In this document: one piece after another, positions 1-6,587 of the stretch
Layout of the letters: every line of letters starts with the position of its first letter
Position numbering within the stretch: the stretch's first letter is position 1
Origin: a virus
IMG/VR virus record: IMGVR_UViG_3300020810_000614
Span: 1 to 20,047 of that record
Direction: 5' to 3' (one strand)
DNA: 20,047 bases
Notes under the pieces: generated by a model
The model's input: only the letters and a program-made list of their open reading frames with translations
What the model was told of the DNA's origin: nothing
The model's database searches: none
Made by a program: the position numbers and the translations under genes

Positions 1-816
1 AATACCTGCAGCTGTGGTTCCTACAATAACTATACTACTATTAAATGTTTCGGGTAATTCAGTTAAACTATAAGATACTGGTCTTTGTTGGTAATCAATC
101 CACACTCTACCAATAGGATCAGTAGATAGTATTCCAAACTGAGGCACTCTGAGTTTATCAATACCTATATCACTAAACTTTATTTGAAAACTAGGATCAC
201 CTGCTAATATTCTTAGCACTTCTAATCCCATACTAGGATATAATGTATCACCACTTCGTATAACCATTGGCATTCTTCGAGTAACACCATCTACTTCAGG
301 GAATGTTGTAGCAATACCTGTACCATATGCACGACTTTCTAATGCTTCAATTGATGCAACGATACCTGGGTATTCTACGACCTTACCAGTAGGATCACCA
401 ATCATTACAGCACCTGGATTACGTGGATGGTTTTTTGTTTTATCACTACCAAAGTTTGGAAGTACCACTGGATATTCTTCCATAGTTTTAGCTAGTATAG
501 AATCTTTTCCTAATCTATCTGCTTCAGGCATAAGCACATTGAATACAACTAATCCAGCACCTTTTGCATATAACTCTTTAATGATATCAGCATAGATATC
601 TCGACTAAATGGCCATTGACCATATTTTTCTAACGAAGCTTCGTCTATATTAACAGTAGCGATAGTGGTTTGTTGTTCAGGTGCAGATGTAATGAGTGTA
701 TCAAAGTACCGCAATTGCATACTTTCAACAAACATTGGAGATTGTATTTTAATGAACACTAATATACATAAAGTAATAAGTGCTGACCATGGAGTAAATA
801 GATTTATTTTTTTCAT
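1..816 (-). CDS. CHASE2-domain membrane sensor, N-terminal part (cut by window edge)
   Basis: The reverse strand is open for 272 codons from the ATG at 816 to the window edge, so the C-terminal part lies outside. A membrane segment at about residues 8-24 is followed by an extracytoplasmic CHASE2-type domain. Visible hallmarks are IATVNIDEASLEKYGQWPFSR, here read as TVNIDEASLEKYGQWPFSR at about 53-71, a GAGLVVFNVLMPE strand, PGIVASIEALE, EVDGVTRRMPMV and LYPSMGLEVL. The end (SIVIVGTTAAGI) matches the CHASE2 C-terminus, which in the family precedes several membrane helices and a cytoplasmic output such as a nucleotide cyclase, GGDEF or kinase domain. The output is not visible here. It starts 10 bases after the PA14-curlin stop and has no Shine-Dalgarno. 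CHASE2 is known as a periplasmic sensor, often encoded beside FecR-domain proteins, as here. The ligand is unknown. The domain call is fairly secure; phage function is inference. Confidence 0.8.
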   Translation of the reverse strand, partial: MKKINLFTPWSALITLCILVFIKIQSPMFVESMQLRYFDTLITSAPEQQTTIATVNIDEASLEKYGQWPFSRDIYADIIKELYAKGAGLVVFNVLMPEADRLGKDSILAKTMEEYPVVLPNFGSDKTKNHPRNPGAVMIGDPTGKVVEYPGIVASIEALESRAYGTGIATTFPEVDGVTRRMPMVIRSGDTLYPSMGLEVLRILAGDPSFQIKFSDIGIDKLRVPQFGILSTDPIGRVWIDYQQRPVSYSLTELPETFNSSIVIVGTTAAGI

Positions 817-826
817 TTATTATTTA

Positions 827-2179
827 TTAGTTCTGAGTAACCGTGGCTGAGCAACCACCAATAGTATAGCAAGTTTGTTCCAGACTGTATGATTGGTCTA
901 GTGAACTGTTTTGATCTAGTGTTACTGAACTGGATGCTGATCCGTATGTTAACGAGATTGAAGCATCATGATTTCCTAAACCTTGTTGTGTTAAGTCAAC
1001 TGAATGTCCGTTACCTATTAATTCAATCTCAGCATACTTACTGCTATCACCTTTTTGTATTACATTAATTAAATTTGAATTACCTGTTACTGTTGAGAAT
1101 AGTTTTTTGCTATAGTCGTTTGCCTGGAATACATCTATAACATTACTATCACCTATTAGGTCAATGCCTACATAATGTCCCTGATTGACGGTATTATTAC
1201 TTTGTACAACATCAATGTCATTTAAGTCACCAAACAAATCTAAACTTATGGTATGTCCTCCCGTAGCGACAGTATCTATTGCACCTGTACCATTAACTCT
1301 ATCCTGATATAATAATATATCATTTGTACTACCAACAACTGATAGTTCTATTAAATTGGGATCAGTGGTATTTGGAGACCCTTGCATAATCTCAATGGTA
1401 TTTGAATCGCCTGTGATAACACCAGCACTGGCTCCGTCAATACCTCTTATATGATTGCCTGCTGTGCCTTGTTGTGTTATAGTAACAGTATTATTATCAC
1501 CTGCTTGATCTATATAAACTGAGTTGTCACTATTTGAATTGTATGTGCTGGCTCGTGTTCTTGCTGAAGTAATTTCTGTTGATTGACTACCACTAATACC
1601 TGGACTGGATCCAGTTACAGTTGATGTTGAGGGCGGTGTGTATGTTGTAGCATAAACTGAAGTTGGAACAATAGCAACTGAACCTGTTTGGTCCCAATAT
1701 AACTTAACTGCGGCACCTCCACCGTTTTCATACATCCACATATCTAGGTAATATGTAGACCCACCTGTTAATGTTTGATCTGTTGAAACGTAATTCCAAG
1801 TTCCAGCGCCTTGTTCTTGCCAATCATTAATTACAACTGTGCTGTCCAATTTCATGTAAACGCCATCATCAGCATAGAGATAGAATTGTATGTCCTGACT
1901 GCCTGTATCTGGTATAGTAATGTAACCATAGAAGTGTACGATAACTCGATCAGTCTGACCGGAATCTAACACAGCACCACTGCTCCAATTGAAATCTATG
2001 CCTGTGACAGTACCTGAACTTAACGCAGTGGGATAAGTTAAACTTCCACCATTGCCTGGAAATGTGGGATAGGCGCCTGTGCCCTGATAGGTATCGTAGT
2101 ATAAATCAGCTTCGGCTTTTGTTGCGAAAAAATGCGACACGATTAACACTAAGAATGCTATGAATATTGATTTATACAT
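827..2179 (-). CDS. Secreted PA14-domain protein with C-terminal curlin-type repeats
   Basis: This 450-residue protein starts with a signal peptide (residues 1 to about 24, ending ATKAEA). Residues of about 30-175 form a PA14/GLEYA-like beta domain, seen in FYLYADDGVYMKLDS, the following TYYLDMWMYENGGG and AAVKLYWDQTG. In lectin-type PA14 domains an adjacent Asp pair binds calcium and sugar; an ADD motif is present at that place. After a Ser/Thr-rich linker, residues of about 216-450 carry about seven repeats of the curlin pattern G-x-x-N-x5-Q, for example GDNNTVTITQ, GDSNTIEIMQ, GDSNVIDVFQ and GNSNLINVIQ. A Cys pair sits near the C-terminus (CYTIGGC). The ATG overlaps the FecR stop by one base (TAATG), so the two are translationally coupled. 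I infer a sugar-binding adhesin that can join or nucleate amyloid fibres and is exported through the nearby CsgG pore. The sugar specificity is unknown. Confidence 0.8.
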   Translation of the reverse strand: MYKSIFIAFLVLIVSHFFATKAEADLYYDTYQGTGAYPTFPGNGGSLTYPTALSSGTVTGIDFNWSSGAVLDSGQTDRVIVHFYGYITIPDTGSQDIQFYLYADDGVYMKLDSTVVINDWQEQGAGTWNYVSTDQTLTGGSTYYLDMWMYENGGGAAVKLYWDQTGSVAIVPTSVYATTYTPPSTSTVTGSSPGISGSQSTEITSARTRASTYNSNSDNSVYIDQAGDNNTVTITQQGTAGNHIRGIDGASAGVITGDSNTIEIMQGSPNTTDPNLIELSVVGSTNDILLYQDRVNGTGAIDTVATGGHTISLDLFGDLNDIDVVQSNNTVNQGHYVGIDLIGDSNVIDVFQANDYSKKLFSTVTGNSNLINVIQKGDSSKYAEIELIGNGHSVDLTQQGLGNHDASISLTYGSASSSVTLDQNSSLDQSYSLEQTCYTIGGCSATVTQN

Positions 2180-3282
2180 TAGTTCTGTCTCGTAGTGATA
2201 TTGGTAGTACCTTCACTATTAACTCTGTTAGTTATATCAACCGCACCTTGTATTTGACGTATAGTTGTTTCTTGCGTTGTAGGTACGTTAACACAAGATA
2301 TATCACTACCTGTTGTATTCATACACAGTTCAATAGATATGCTATCAGTAGTATATGTTACACCTTGGTCAGGAATAAAATCTGGAAGCAATTCATTCTT
2401 ATCTGAAGTGGATAGTGTTCTTGATTGTGACATAGCTAGTTGTAGATCTAGTATGTCTAACACATTCTTTAAGAAGTCTCTATCTAACAAGTTTTCACTA
2501 AGTCTATCTGTATATATCTCAGATAGGTCTTTGTCTAATTCATTTTCTAATAGGTTTTGATCTAAGGCATTGTCATCTAATAGACTAATTGTAGTATTAT
2601 CCATTTCTTCATCTTTAAATTCTTTTGGCGGTCCTACGATAATGATTTGTCTAATCATTTCTTCTGTTAGATCAACAATGACTGGTGAAGTAGGCTTTGC
2701 TTCTAGGTTAGGTACGCGAGTAGCTTCAAATGGTTTATTCATTAAGACACTACCGCCTAGACTAGCAACTTCAATAGAACCTGTAACGCAATCACGTTCA
2801 ATGTCTAACCAACCAGGAGGACAACTTGGCAATAGAATAACTGTGGTACTACCTATCTCATCTACTGTGGCGGTAAAATCAGTACCACGAACGGATACTG
2901 TGGCACTTGGTGTTCTAATTTTAACTGATTGTGGATTGTTTTTTGCGATTTGACCTGATGCGTAACGAGCTGTACCAGATGCTATTTTGATTGATAGTTT
3001 ACTTGCATCTGCATTTTTTGGATCGTAAACAAAGTCATCAATGATTAACTTTGCTGATTCTGTCATTTGAACCTGAGTAAAATCTTCAAATGTAATTTCT
3101 AAAGTACCTTGACCAGTACGTAGAGTATCTAACATCTCTACATTGGTACCCATAATACCTTCTAATGTTAAATTTTTTCTTTTAATACTTGCAGGATCAT
3201 GTTTTTGATCACTAATAGTTCCTATAGCACTATGAGATATTATTGGTACAATTGTCAGTAGTGCTATTAGTAACTTTTTCAT
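2179..3282 (-). CDS. FecR-domain periplasmic protein
   Basis: The protein has 367 residues. A signal peptide covers residues 1 to about 19 (MKKLLIALLTIVPIISHSA). Residues of about 30-150 fit the FecR domain: VEMLDTLRTGQGTLEITFED, then ADASKLSIKIASGTARYASG, then VKIRTPSATVSVRGTDFTA. FecR domains in this secreted form differ from the TonB-linked anti-sigma FecR and are often encoded beside CHASE2 cyclases, an arrangement also seen here. The middle (about 225-285) is rich in Leu, Asp and Asn with repeated DxxLLxN-like units and is probably helical. The C-terminal 70 residues are Thr/Ser-rich. A good ribosome site (AGGAAAG, 3 bases before ATG) supports the start. It lies between the two curlin-repeat genes, so it may link surface fibre state to the CHASE2 protein. 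That role is inference; the domain call is from motifs. Confidence 0.78.
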   Translation of the reverse strand: MKKLLIALLTIVPIISHSAIGTISDQKHDPASIKRKNLTLEGIMGTNVEMLDTLRTGQGTLEITFEDFTQVQMTESAKLIIDDFVYDPKNADASKLSIKIASGTARYASGQIAKNNPQSVKIRTPSATVSVRGTDFTATVDEIGSTTVILLPSCPPGWLDIERDCVTGSIEVASLGGSVLMNKPFEATRVPNLEAKPTSPVIVDLTEEMIRQIIIVGPPKEFKDEEMDNTTISLLDDNALDQNLLENELDKDLSEIYTDRLSENLLDRDFLKNVLDILDLQLAMSQSRTLSTSDKNELLPDFIPDQGVTYTTDSISIELCMNTTGSDISCVNVPTTQETTIRQIQGAVDITNRVNSEGTTNITTRQN

Positions 3283-3379
3283 ATTCTTTCCTATGTAACT
3301 CTATTTCATAAAGTGTTTGAGCATTGAATGCATTAACATATTTATTCCATAGTTCATTTTTTTTCAAGATAGTTTCCAT
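3230..3379 (-). CDS. Small overlapping ORF (49 aa), unknown
   Basis: A 49-codon frame fills the gap between the curlin gene and the FecR gene. Its ATG overlaps the curlin stop in a TAATG, as at several real junctions in this window. It begins METILKKNELWNKYVNAF and is charged and probably helical, with no signal peptide or membrane segment. Its last 53 bases overlap the start of the FecR gene in another frame. Without it the 96-base gap would be one of the longest here. I do not recognise it. It could be a small protein, a coupling leader or chance. Confidence 0.4.
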   Translation of the reverse strand: METILKKNELWNKYVNAFNAQTLYEIELHRKEYEKVTNSTTDNCTNNIS

Positions 3380-4290
3380 TAGTCTGACTGTATCAAACTC
3401 CAAGTATTACTTGAGCCTGTTATATTAATATTAGCATCATTATCTTGAGCACCTGTTTGAGATGAAGATACAGTGTTACTTCCGCCTGTAATATCTAACT
3501 CAATGTTGTGTCCAGCTGTACCAGTACTACCATTTTGTGTGGCTGTAACCAGGTTACTCGAACCAATAATACCAATATTCATAATGTGATCACCAACATC
3601 AGTTTGTGATGTTGTTACAACGTTGCTTGATCCATTTATATCTAGATCGAAGAACATACCACCTACACCACCTATACCACTTTGTGTAACACCAACATTA
3701 TTAGCTGAACCAATTACATCAATATCAAGGATAGCATTGTCGCTAGACAAGTTAAGTGTTGCAAGGTTAGCACCACCGCCACTTATAGCTACACCTACTG
3801 TGGTTGTGTCAGCGTTGATGGTAAAGTTAAAGTCATTGTAACTACCACCTGTTGCTGTTGCAATTAGACTGTTGCCAGTACCTAGTAGATCAAACACTAG
3901 ATCGTTGTTATCACCAGTCATTTGTATGTCAGCAGTGTTATTGGCTGCAACTCCTAGTCCGTCACCATTAACATCAATACTTGCTACAGAGTTTGAACCT
4001 GTAATGTAGTAAGTTAAATCAATACCAACACCTGATGCTACTGTTGTGTTTAAATCAATACCTAACAAGTTACTACCACCAATTTGCTGTATGTCAACAG
4101 TTTGACTACTACCAGTAATCGTAGCTGCTGTTCCTTCTGTATCACCAATACCGTAGATCTTGTTTCCACTACCGTCTTGTTTTAGATCGATGGTAGATGA
4201 ACTACCAATTTGATCAATATAGATACTATTGTCTGCACTAAAAGCTAATGATATAGTAAATAATGAATATAAAAAGATTATATGTTTCAT
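3379..4290 (-). CDS. Secreted curlin-repeat protein (CsgA/CsgB-like)
   Basis: The reading frame extends upstream to a TTG, but the ATG at 4290 is chosen because AGGAGT lies 4 bases before it and a signal peptide (MKHIIFLYSLFTISLAFS) starts there. That gives 303 residues. The mature part starts with NSIYIDQIG, nearly the same as the first repeat of the PA14-curlin protein (NSVYIDQAG). Curlin units G-x-x-N-x5-Q are clear in the C-terminal third: GSANNVGVTQ, GSSNVVTTSQ, GSSNLVTATQ, GGSNTVSSSQ and GSSNTWSLIQ. The middle repeats are degenerate and Gln-poor. Curlins are secreted unfolded through CsgG and assemble into cross-beta fibres; stacked Asn/Gln ladders hold them together. It follows csgG by 11 bases, which supports a role as cargo. 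Its length is about twice that of enterobacterial CsgA. Amyloid formation is inference. Confidence 0.82.
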   Translation of the reverse strand: MKHIIFLYSLFTISLAFSADNSIYIDQIGSSSTIDLKQDGSGNKIYGIGDTEGTAATITGSSQTVDIQQIGGSNLLGIDLNTTVASGVGIDLTYYITGSNSVASIDVNGDGLGVAANNTADIQMTGDNNDLVFDLLGTGNSLIATATGGSYNDFNFTINADTTTVGVAISGGGANLATLNLSSDNAILDIDVIGSANNVGVTQSGIGGVGGMFFDLDINGSSNVVTTSQTDVGDHIMNIGIIGSSNLVTATQNGSTGTAGHNIELDITGGSNTVSSSQTGAQDNDANINITGSSNTWSLIQSD

Positions 4291-4301
4291 TTTTACTCCT
4301 A

Positions 4302-5087
4302 TTATGTGGCGAAATCCCAAATATCTTTGCGTTCGCCTTCTTTTATTAATTCAACTACAGCTGCTTCAATTGTAGTTTTTACTGCTAATGTAGCTGGTTC
4401 ATTTAATGTTATACCAGACTCAAATTCAAATATTTGTGTTGCATTATCATAAAATTTTAATATAGCCATACTATCAGCGGTAGAGTAAATTGTTTTTTGT
4501 ACATTTACCGCAGCTAATACTGCTCCTGTATTAACACTTACTGCTCTTAAACTTACCGTAATAATATCTTCACTAAACTGTGTTTGTGGTCCAATACCTA
4601 AAACTCTCATTCCTACACCACCACTTCGTGTAGATGAATCATATCCTGTTATACCACCTTCAATAATCATACCAGCAAATTTCATTGGCATAAGTTTCTT
4701 AGCATTAGGACCATCATATGCTTCACGCATTTGTCGTATAATCTGTCTTTCTTGAGTTAAACTTGCAAGACCAACCCGTTCTACGACATCAAACCATTTA
4801 CTGTTACCAACATCTTTTAATGCTTTAATTAAGAAACTTTCTGCTCCTTGTGTAACAGCAGTACTAAAACTTGCCTGAGTATCACTAGGTCTTCTTTGAC
4901 CTGTTTTATCAGTAAAACTATATACAGCAACCGTTACTTTACCGAGTGCTGGCTGGTTTATTGTATCAAATTCTTTAGCAGTCGACTTTTCAACAAGTAC
5001 AGGTGGTTCGTATTTACCATTAATAGTCTGTGTAGTAGCACATCCGTTTAATAATATAAAGGATAGTAATAAAATTAATGTTTTCAT
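4302..5087 (-). CDS. csgG: CsgG-like curli secretion channel lipoprotein
   Basis: This 261-residue protein is close in length to E. coli CsgG (277). A lipoprotein signal ends LLNGC, with the lipid-bearing Cys at 16. Family signatures follow: VAVYSFTDKTGQRRPSD, ASFSTAVTQGAESFLIKAL, KWFDVVER, QERQIIR, EGGITGYDSSTRSGGVG, LGIGPQTQ, SVNTGAVLAAVNVQKTI and ITLNEP. The two membrane beta-hairpins correspond to residues of about 149-184 and 188-230. CsgG forms a nine-subunit outer-membrane pore that exports curlins. By alignment from memory, the constriction Phe of E. coli (F56) is kept as F74 here, but the neighbouring Tyr51 and Asn55 positions are Asp and Ser. The ATG overlaps the csgF stop in a TAATG. 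No csgE is visible in the window. The family call is secure. Confidence 0.93.
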   Translation of the reverse strand: MKTLILLLSFILLNGCATTQTINGKYEPPVLVEKSTAKEFDTINQPALGKVTVAVYSFTDKTGQRRPSDTQASFSTAVTQGAESFLIKALKDVGNSKWFDVVERVGLASLTQERQIIRQMREAYDGPNAKKLMPMKFAGMIIEGGITGYDSSTRSGGVGMRVLGIGPQTQFSEDIITVSLRAVSVNTGAVLAAVNVQKTIYSTADSMAILKFYDNATQIFEFESGITLNEPATLAVKTTIEAAVVELIKEGERKDIWDFAT

Positions 5088-5539
5088 TAAAATGTAAAGT
5101 CACCCAATGGTATAGTCAATGATGTTGTAGTTCCTGCCATATCAGTTACACCTAACACTATATCACCTGAACTTTTATCCCAAGTAATAATATTACCTTC
5201 AAAGTTTAATGTTCCAGATGTTGGACTAGTGCCATCATCATTAAACATTGCTGTAGCTACGTCTTGTGAAATTTGTGCGTAGATACGTGATTCCAAATTG
5301 CTCATGAATTTTTTAACGTTTGTACTTTCTGCTTCACGTTCTGCTTCTTTTAATGCAGATTCTATCTTATCAGATATAGCTTTTTTACGAGAGTGTTCTT
5401 GATTTTCAATTGTTAAGACGTGTGCGGAATAGCCATTCCCATTAAACGCTGGACTTTTAAAATTAAAGTCACGTAATGGTTGTGCTAATGCAATACTACT
5501 AAATACAAGACTAAGAATCAGTATCTTTTTTGCGAACAT
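5087..5539 (-). CDS. csgF: CsgF-like curli assembly factor
   Basis: The protein has 150 residues, with a signal peptide at 1-19 ending SSIALA. The mature N-terminus (QPLRDFNFKSPAFNGNG) matches the CsgF pattern F-x-F-x-N/S-P-x-F-G/N-G-N, the segment that inserts into the CsgG pore. A charged helical part (about 48-100, EAEREAESTNVKKFMSNLE) leads into the C-terminal beta part, with ITWDKSSGDIVLGVTD and LTIPLGDF. CsgF forms a second constriction on CsgG and helps attach the nucleator at the surface. A ribosome site (GAGG, 8 bases before ATG) supports the start, which lies inside the end of the preceding membrane-protein gene (29-base overlap). Coupling to csgG by TAATG supports joint expression. 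It is about 12 residues longer than E. coli CsgF. Confidence 0.88.
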   Translation of the reverse strand: MFAKKILILSLVFSSIALAQPLRDFNFKSPAFNGNGYSAHVLTIENQEHSRKKAISDKIESALKEAEREAESTNVKKFMSNLESRIYAQISQDVATAMFNDDGTSPTSGTLNFEGNIITWDKSSGDIVLGVTDMAGTTTSLTIPLGDFTF

Positions 5540-5780
5540 TTTTTTCCTCTTTCTCTCTTAAAGACAAAATAACATTCACTTTCTGATTTAATCTAATCAA
5601 ATCATTATCTAACATTCTAATGCGATCTATAAGTTCTATCAATACTTTATTTGATTCACTTAATACTGGGTCTATTTCATTAGTAACCCATTTCCATATA
5701 TAAAATACAAAATATCCTAGTCCACCAGCAGCAAGTATAGGAAATCCATATTGATTAACTATAACAGTTATATTATCCAT
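5511..5780 (-). CDS. Small holin-like membrane protein (copy 2)
   Basis: This 89-residue protein has one membrane segment (about residues 10-32, GFPILAAGGLGYFVFYIWKW), then a charged helical tail. It is a paralogue of the 92-residue protein at 6289-6567. Both share GFPI near the start, GYFVF in the membrane segment and a matching tail element (NDLIRLNQKVNVIL here, NHDVIRIDTKVSHAL there). Size and topology recall BhlA/UviB-type holin-like proteins, but I see no decisive motif. The gene overlaps the 33-residue ORF before it by 13 bases and csgF after it by 29 bases. It could help permeabilise the inner membrane, or be a membrane partner of the curli genes it precedes. Confidence 0.7.
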   Translation of the reverse strand: MDNITVIVNQYGFPILAAGGLGYFVFYIWKWVTNEIDPVLSESNKVLIELIDRIRMLDNDLIRLNQKVNVILSLREKEEKNVRKKDTDS

Positions 5781-5869
5781 GATAGTATAAGTCCAACTAC
5801 AACTCCAATAACAAAGGATATAAACATATCTTTATCATACCATATTGGCATATAAGGTAATTTTTTCAT
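5768..5869 (-). CDS. 33-residue single-span membrane peptide
   Basis: A 33-codon frame starts with an ATG that overlaps the nuclease stop (ATGA) and ends 13 bases inside the next gene. It reads MKKLPYMPIWYDKDMFI followed by SFVIGVVVGLILSWII, so it has a short polar head and one hydrophobic helix. The glycine spacing (GVVVG) is typical of small phage membrane proteins. Fit between two genes with overlaps on both sides supports it as real. The function is unknown; a small holin or a regulator of the adjacent holin-like protein is possible. Confidence 0.6.
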   Translation of the reverse strand: MKKLPYMPIWYDKDMFISFVIGVVVGLILSWII

Positions 5870-6285
5870 AGTTTTACTTTACCTTCTTTGATTAATCGGT
5901 TTCTGTTTAATAGATGTTTTTCTTCAACATCATCTTTACTTCCACCAAAGTATGCAACAGCGTAACCTTCATTAATCATAATGTCAGTAACCATTTCTGT
6001 TCCATCATTAGTAGTAAAGTCACCTAATATTCTGCCAAATTTACCTTTAGCATCATACTTGGCGCATTTAAGAATAGACTTCTTACCTAATAATTGTTTG
6101 AGTTTTTCTTTTGCAGCTAGACCAAATACTTTTTCTACTTTGTCTCTTGTGCGTGATTCTGGCGTATCAATGCCGACGATGCGAACTCTCTCATTTGCTA
6201 ATACAACTCCAAATCCTAAATCAATATCAACGTCAACGGTATCGCCGTCGACTACTCTTTTAATAGTAACGTAATATGTAAACAT
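5866..6285 (-). CDS. Staphylococcal-nuclease-like (thermonuclease) enzyme
   Basis: This 139-residue protein covers the whole SNase fold. Motifs are VVDGDTVDV (Asp15), RIVGIDTPES (Arg35, Asp40, Glu43) and GKFGRILGDF (Arg85). These match the catalytic residues of the S. aureus enzyme (Asp21, Arg35, Asp40, Glu43, Arg87), so it should be an active calcium-dependent phosphodiesterase on DNA or RNA. There is no signal peptide, so it probably acts in the cytoplasm, perhaps on host DNA or RNA. It starts 3 bases after the preceding stop with AGAAGGGA as ribosome site. SNase-like genes occur in other marine T4-like phages. It is flanked by two paralogous membrane proteins. Confidence 0.88.
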   Translation of the reverse strand: MFTYYVTIKRVVDGDTVDVDIDLGFGVVLANERVRIVGIDTPESRTRDKVEKVFGLAAKEKLKQLLGKKSILKCAKYDAKGKFGRILGDFTTNDGTEMVTDIMINEGYAVAYFGGSKDDVEEKHLLNRNRLIKEGKVKL

Positions 6286-6288
6286 GGT

Positions 6289-6567
6289 CTAGTCCCTTCT
6301 AGCATCTGTCTGTTCAGCACGTGCAATTCTATCTAAATCTGGAGGTATACCTAATGCGTGGCTTACTTTTGTATCAATGCGGATAACATCATGGTTCATT
6401 GTAGACACTCTTTTATCGAGTGCTTTAATGATTCCTGACATACCTTTAACTGATCCAGTTACTCCCTCTAAGATAAACCGAACTGTTAAGAATACAAAAT
6501 AACCTGCTGCACATGCTCCGGATATAGGAAAACCGACGTCGCCTATAAATTGGAAAATCTCTCTCAT
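6289..6567 (-). CDS. Small holin-like membrane protein (copy 1)
   Basis: This 92-residue protein has one membrane segment (about residues 10-35, GFPISGACAAGYFVFLTVRF) and a helical tail that ends in charged residues (IARAEQTDARRD). It is a paralogue of the 89-residue protein at 5511-5780. The start has no Shine-Dalgarno; instead TATAAATA lies only 5 bases before the ATG. Holin-like is the best guess from size and topology, but the family is not proven. Confidence 0.68.
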   Translation of the reverse strand: MREIFQFIGDVGFPISGACAAGYFVFLTVRFILEGVTGSVKGMSGIIKALDKRVSTMNHDVIRIDTKVSHALGIPPDLDRIARAEQTDARRD

Positions 6568-6572
6568 ACATC

Positions 6573-6580
6573 TATTTATA
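6573..6580 (-). promoter_or_regulatory. Possible T4-type late promoter element TATAAATA
   Basis: The minus strand reads TATAAATA, identical to the T4 late promoter consensus, ending 5 bases before the ATG at 6567. A transcript from it would start at or next to the ATG and be almost leaderless. It lies in the 20-base gap after the large membrane-protein gene. In AT-rich DNA an 8-base match can be chance. Confidence 0.35.
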
Positions 6581-6587
6581 TGGAAAC

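Noticed and set aside
665-850. 61-codon plus-strand frame at the left end
   Set aside because: Antisense to the CHASE2 gene; no supporting features.
2570-2953. 127-codon plus-strand frame
   Set aside because: Antisense to the FecR gene, which has a signal peptide, a domain and a ribosome site; no family features.
827-4290. Curlin repeats read as an ice-binding or phage tail-fibre beta-helix
   Set aside because: The regular G-x-x-N-x5-Q pattern, signal peptides and adjacent csgG/csgF fit curlin better, though other beta-solenoids cannot be fully excluded.
4291-4320. Upstream TTG start for the curlin gene
   Set aside because: It would put ten residues before a clear signal peptide; the ATG at 4290 has AGGAGT at the right distance.
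5866-6285. Secreted nuclease
   Set aside because: No signal peptide; the SNase fold starts within the first ten residues.
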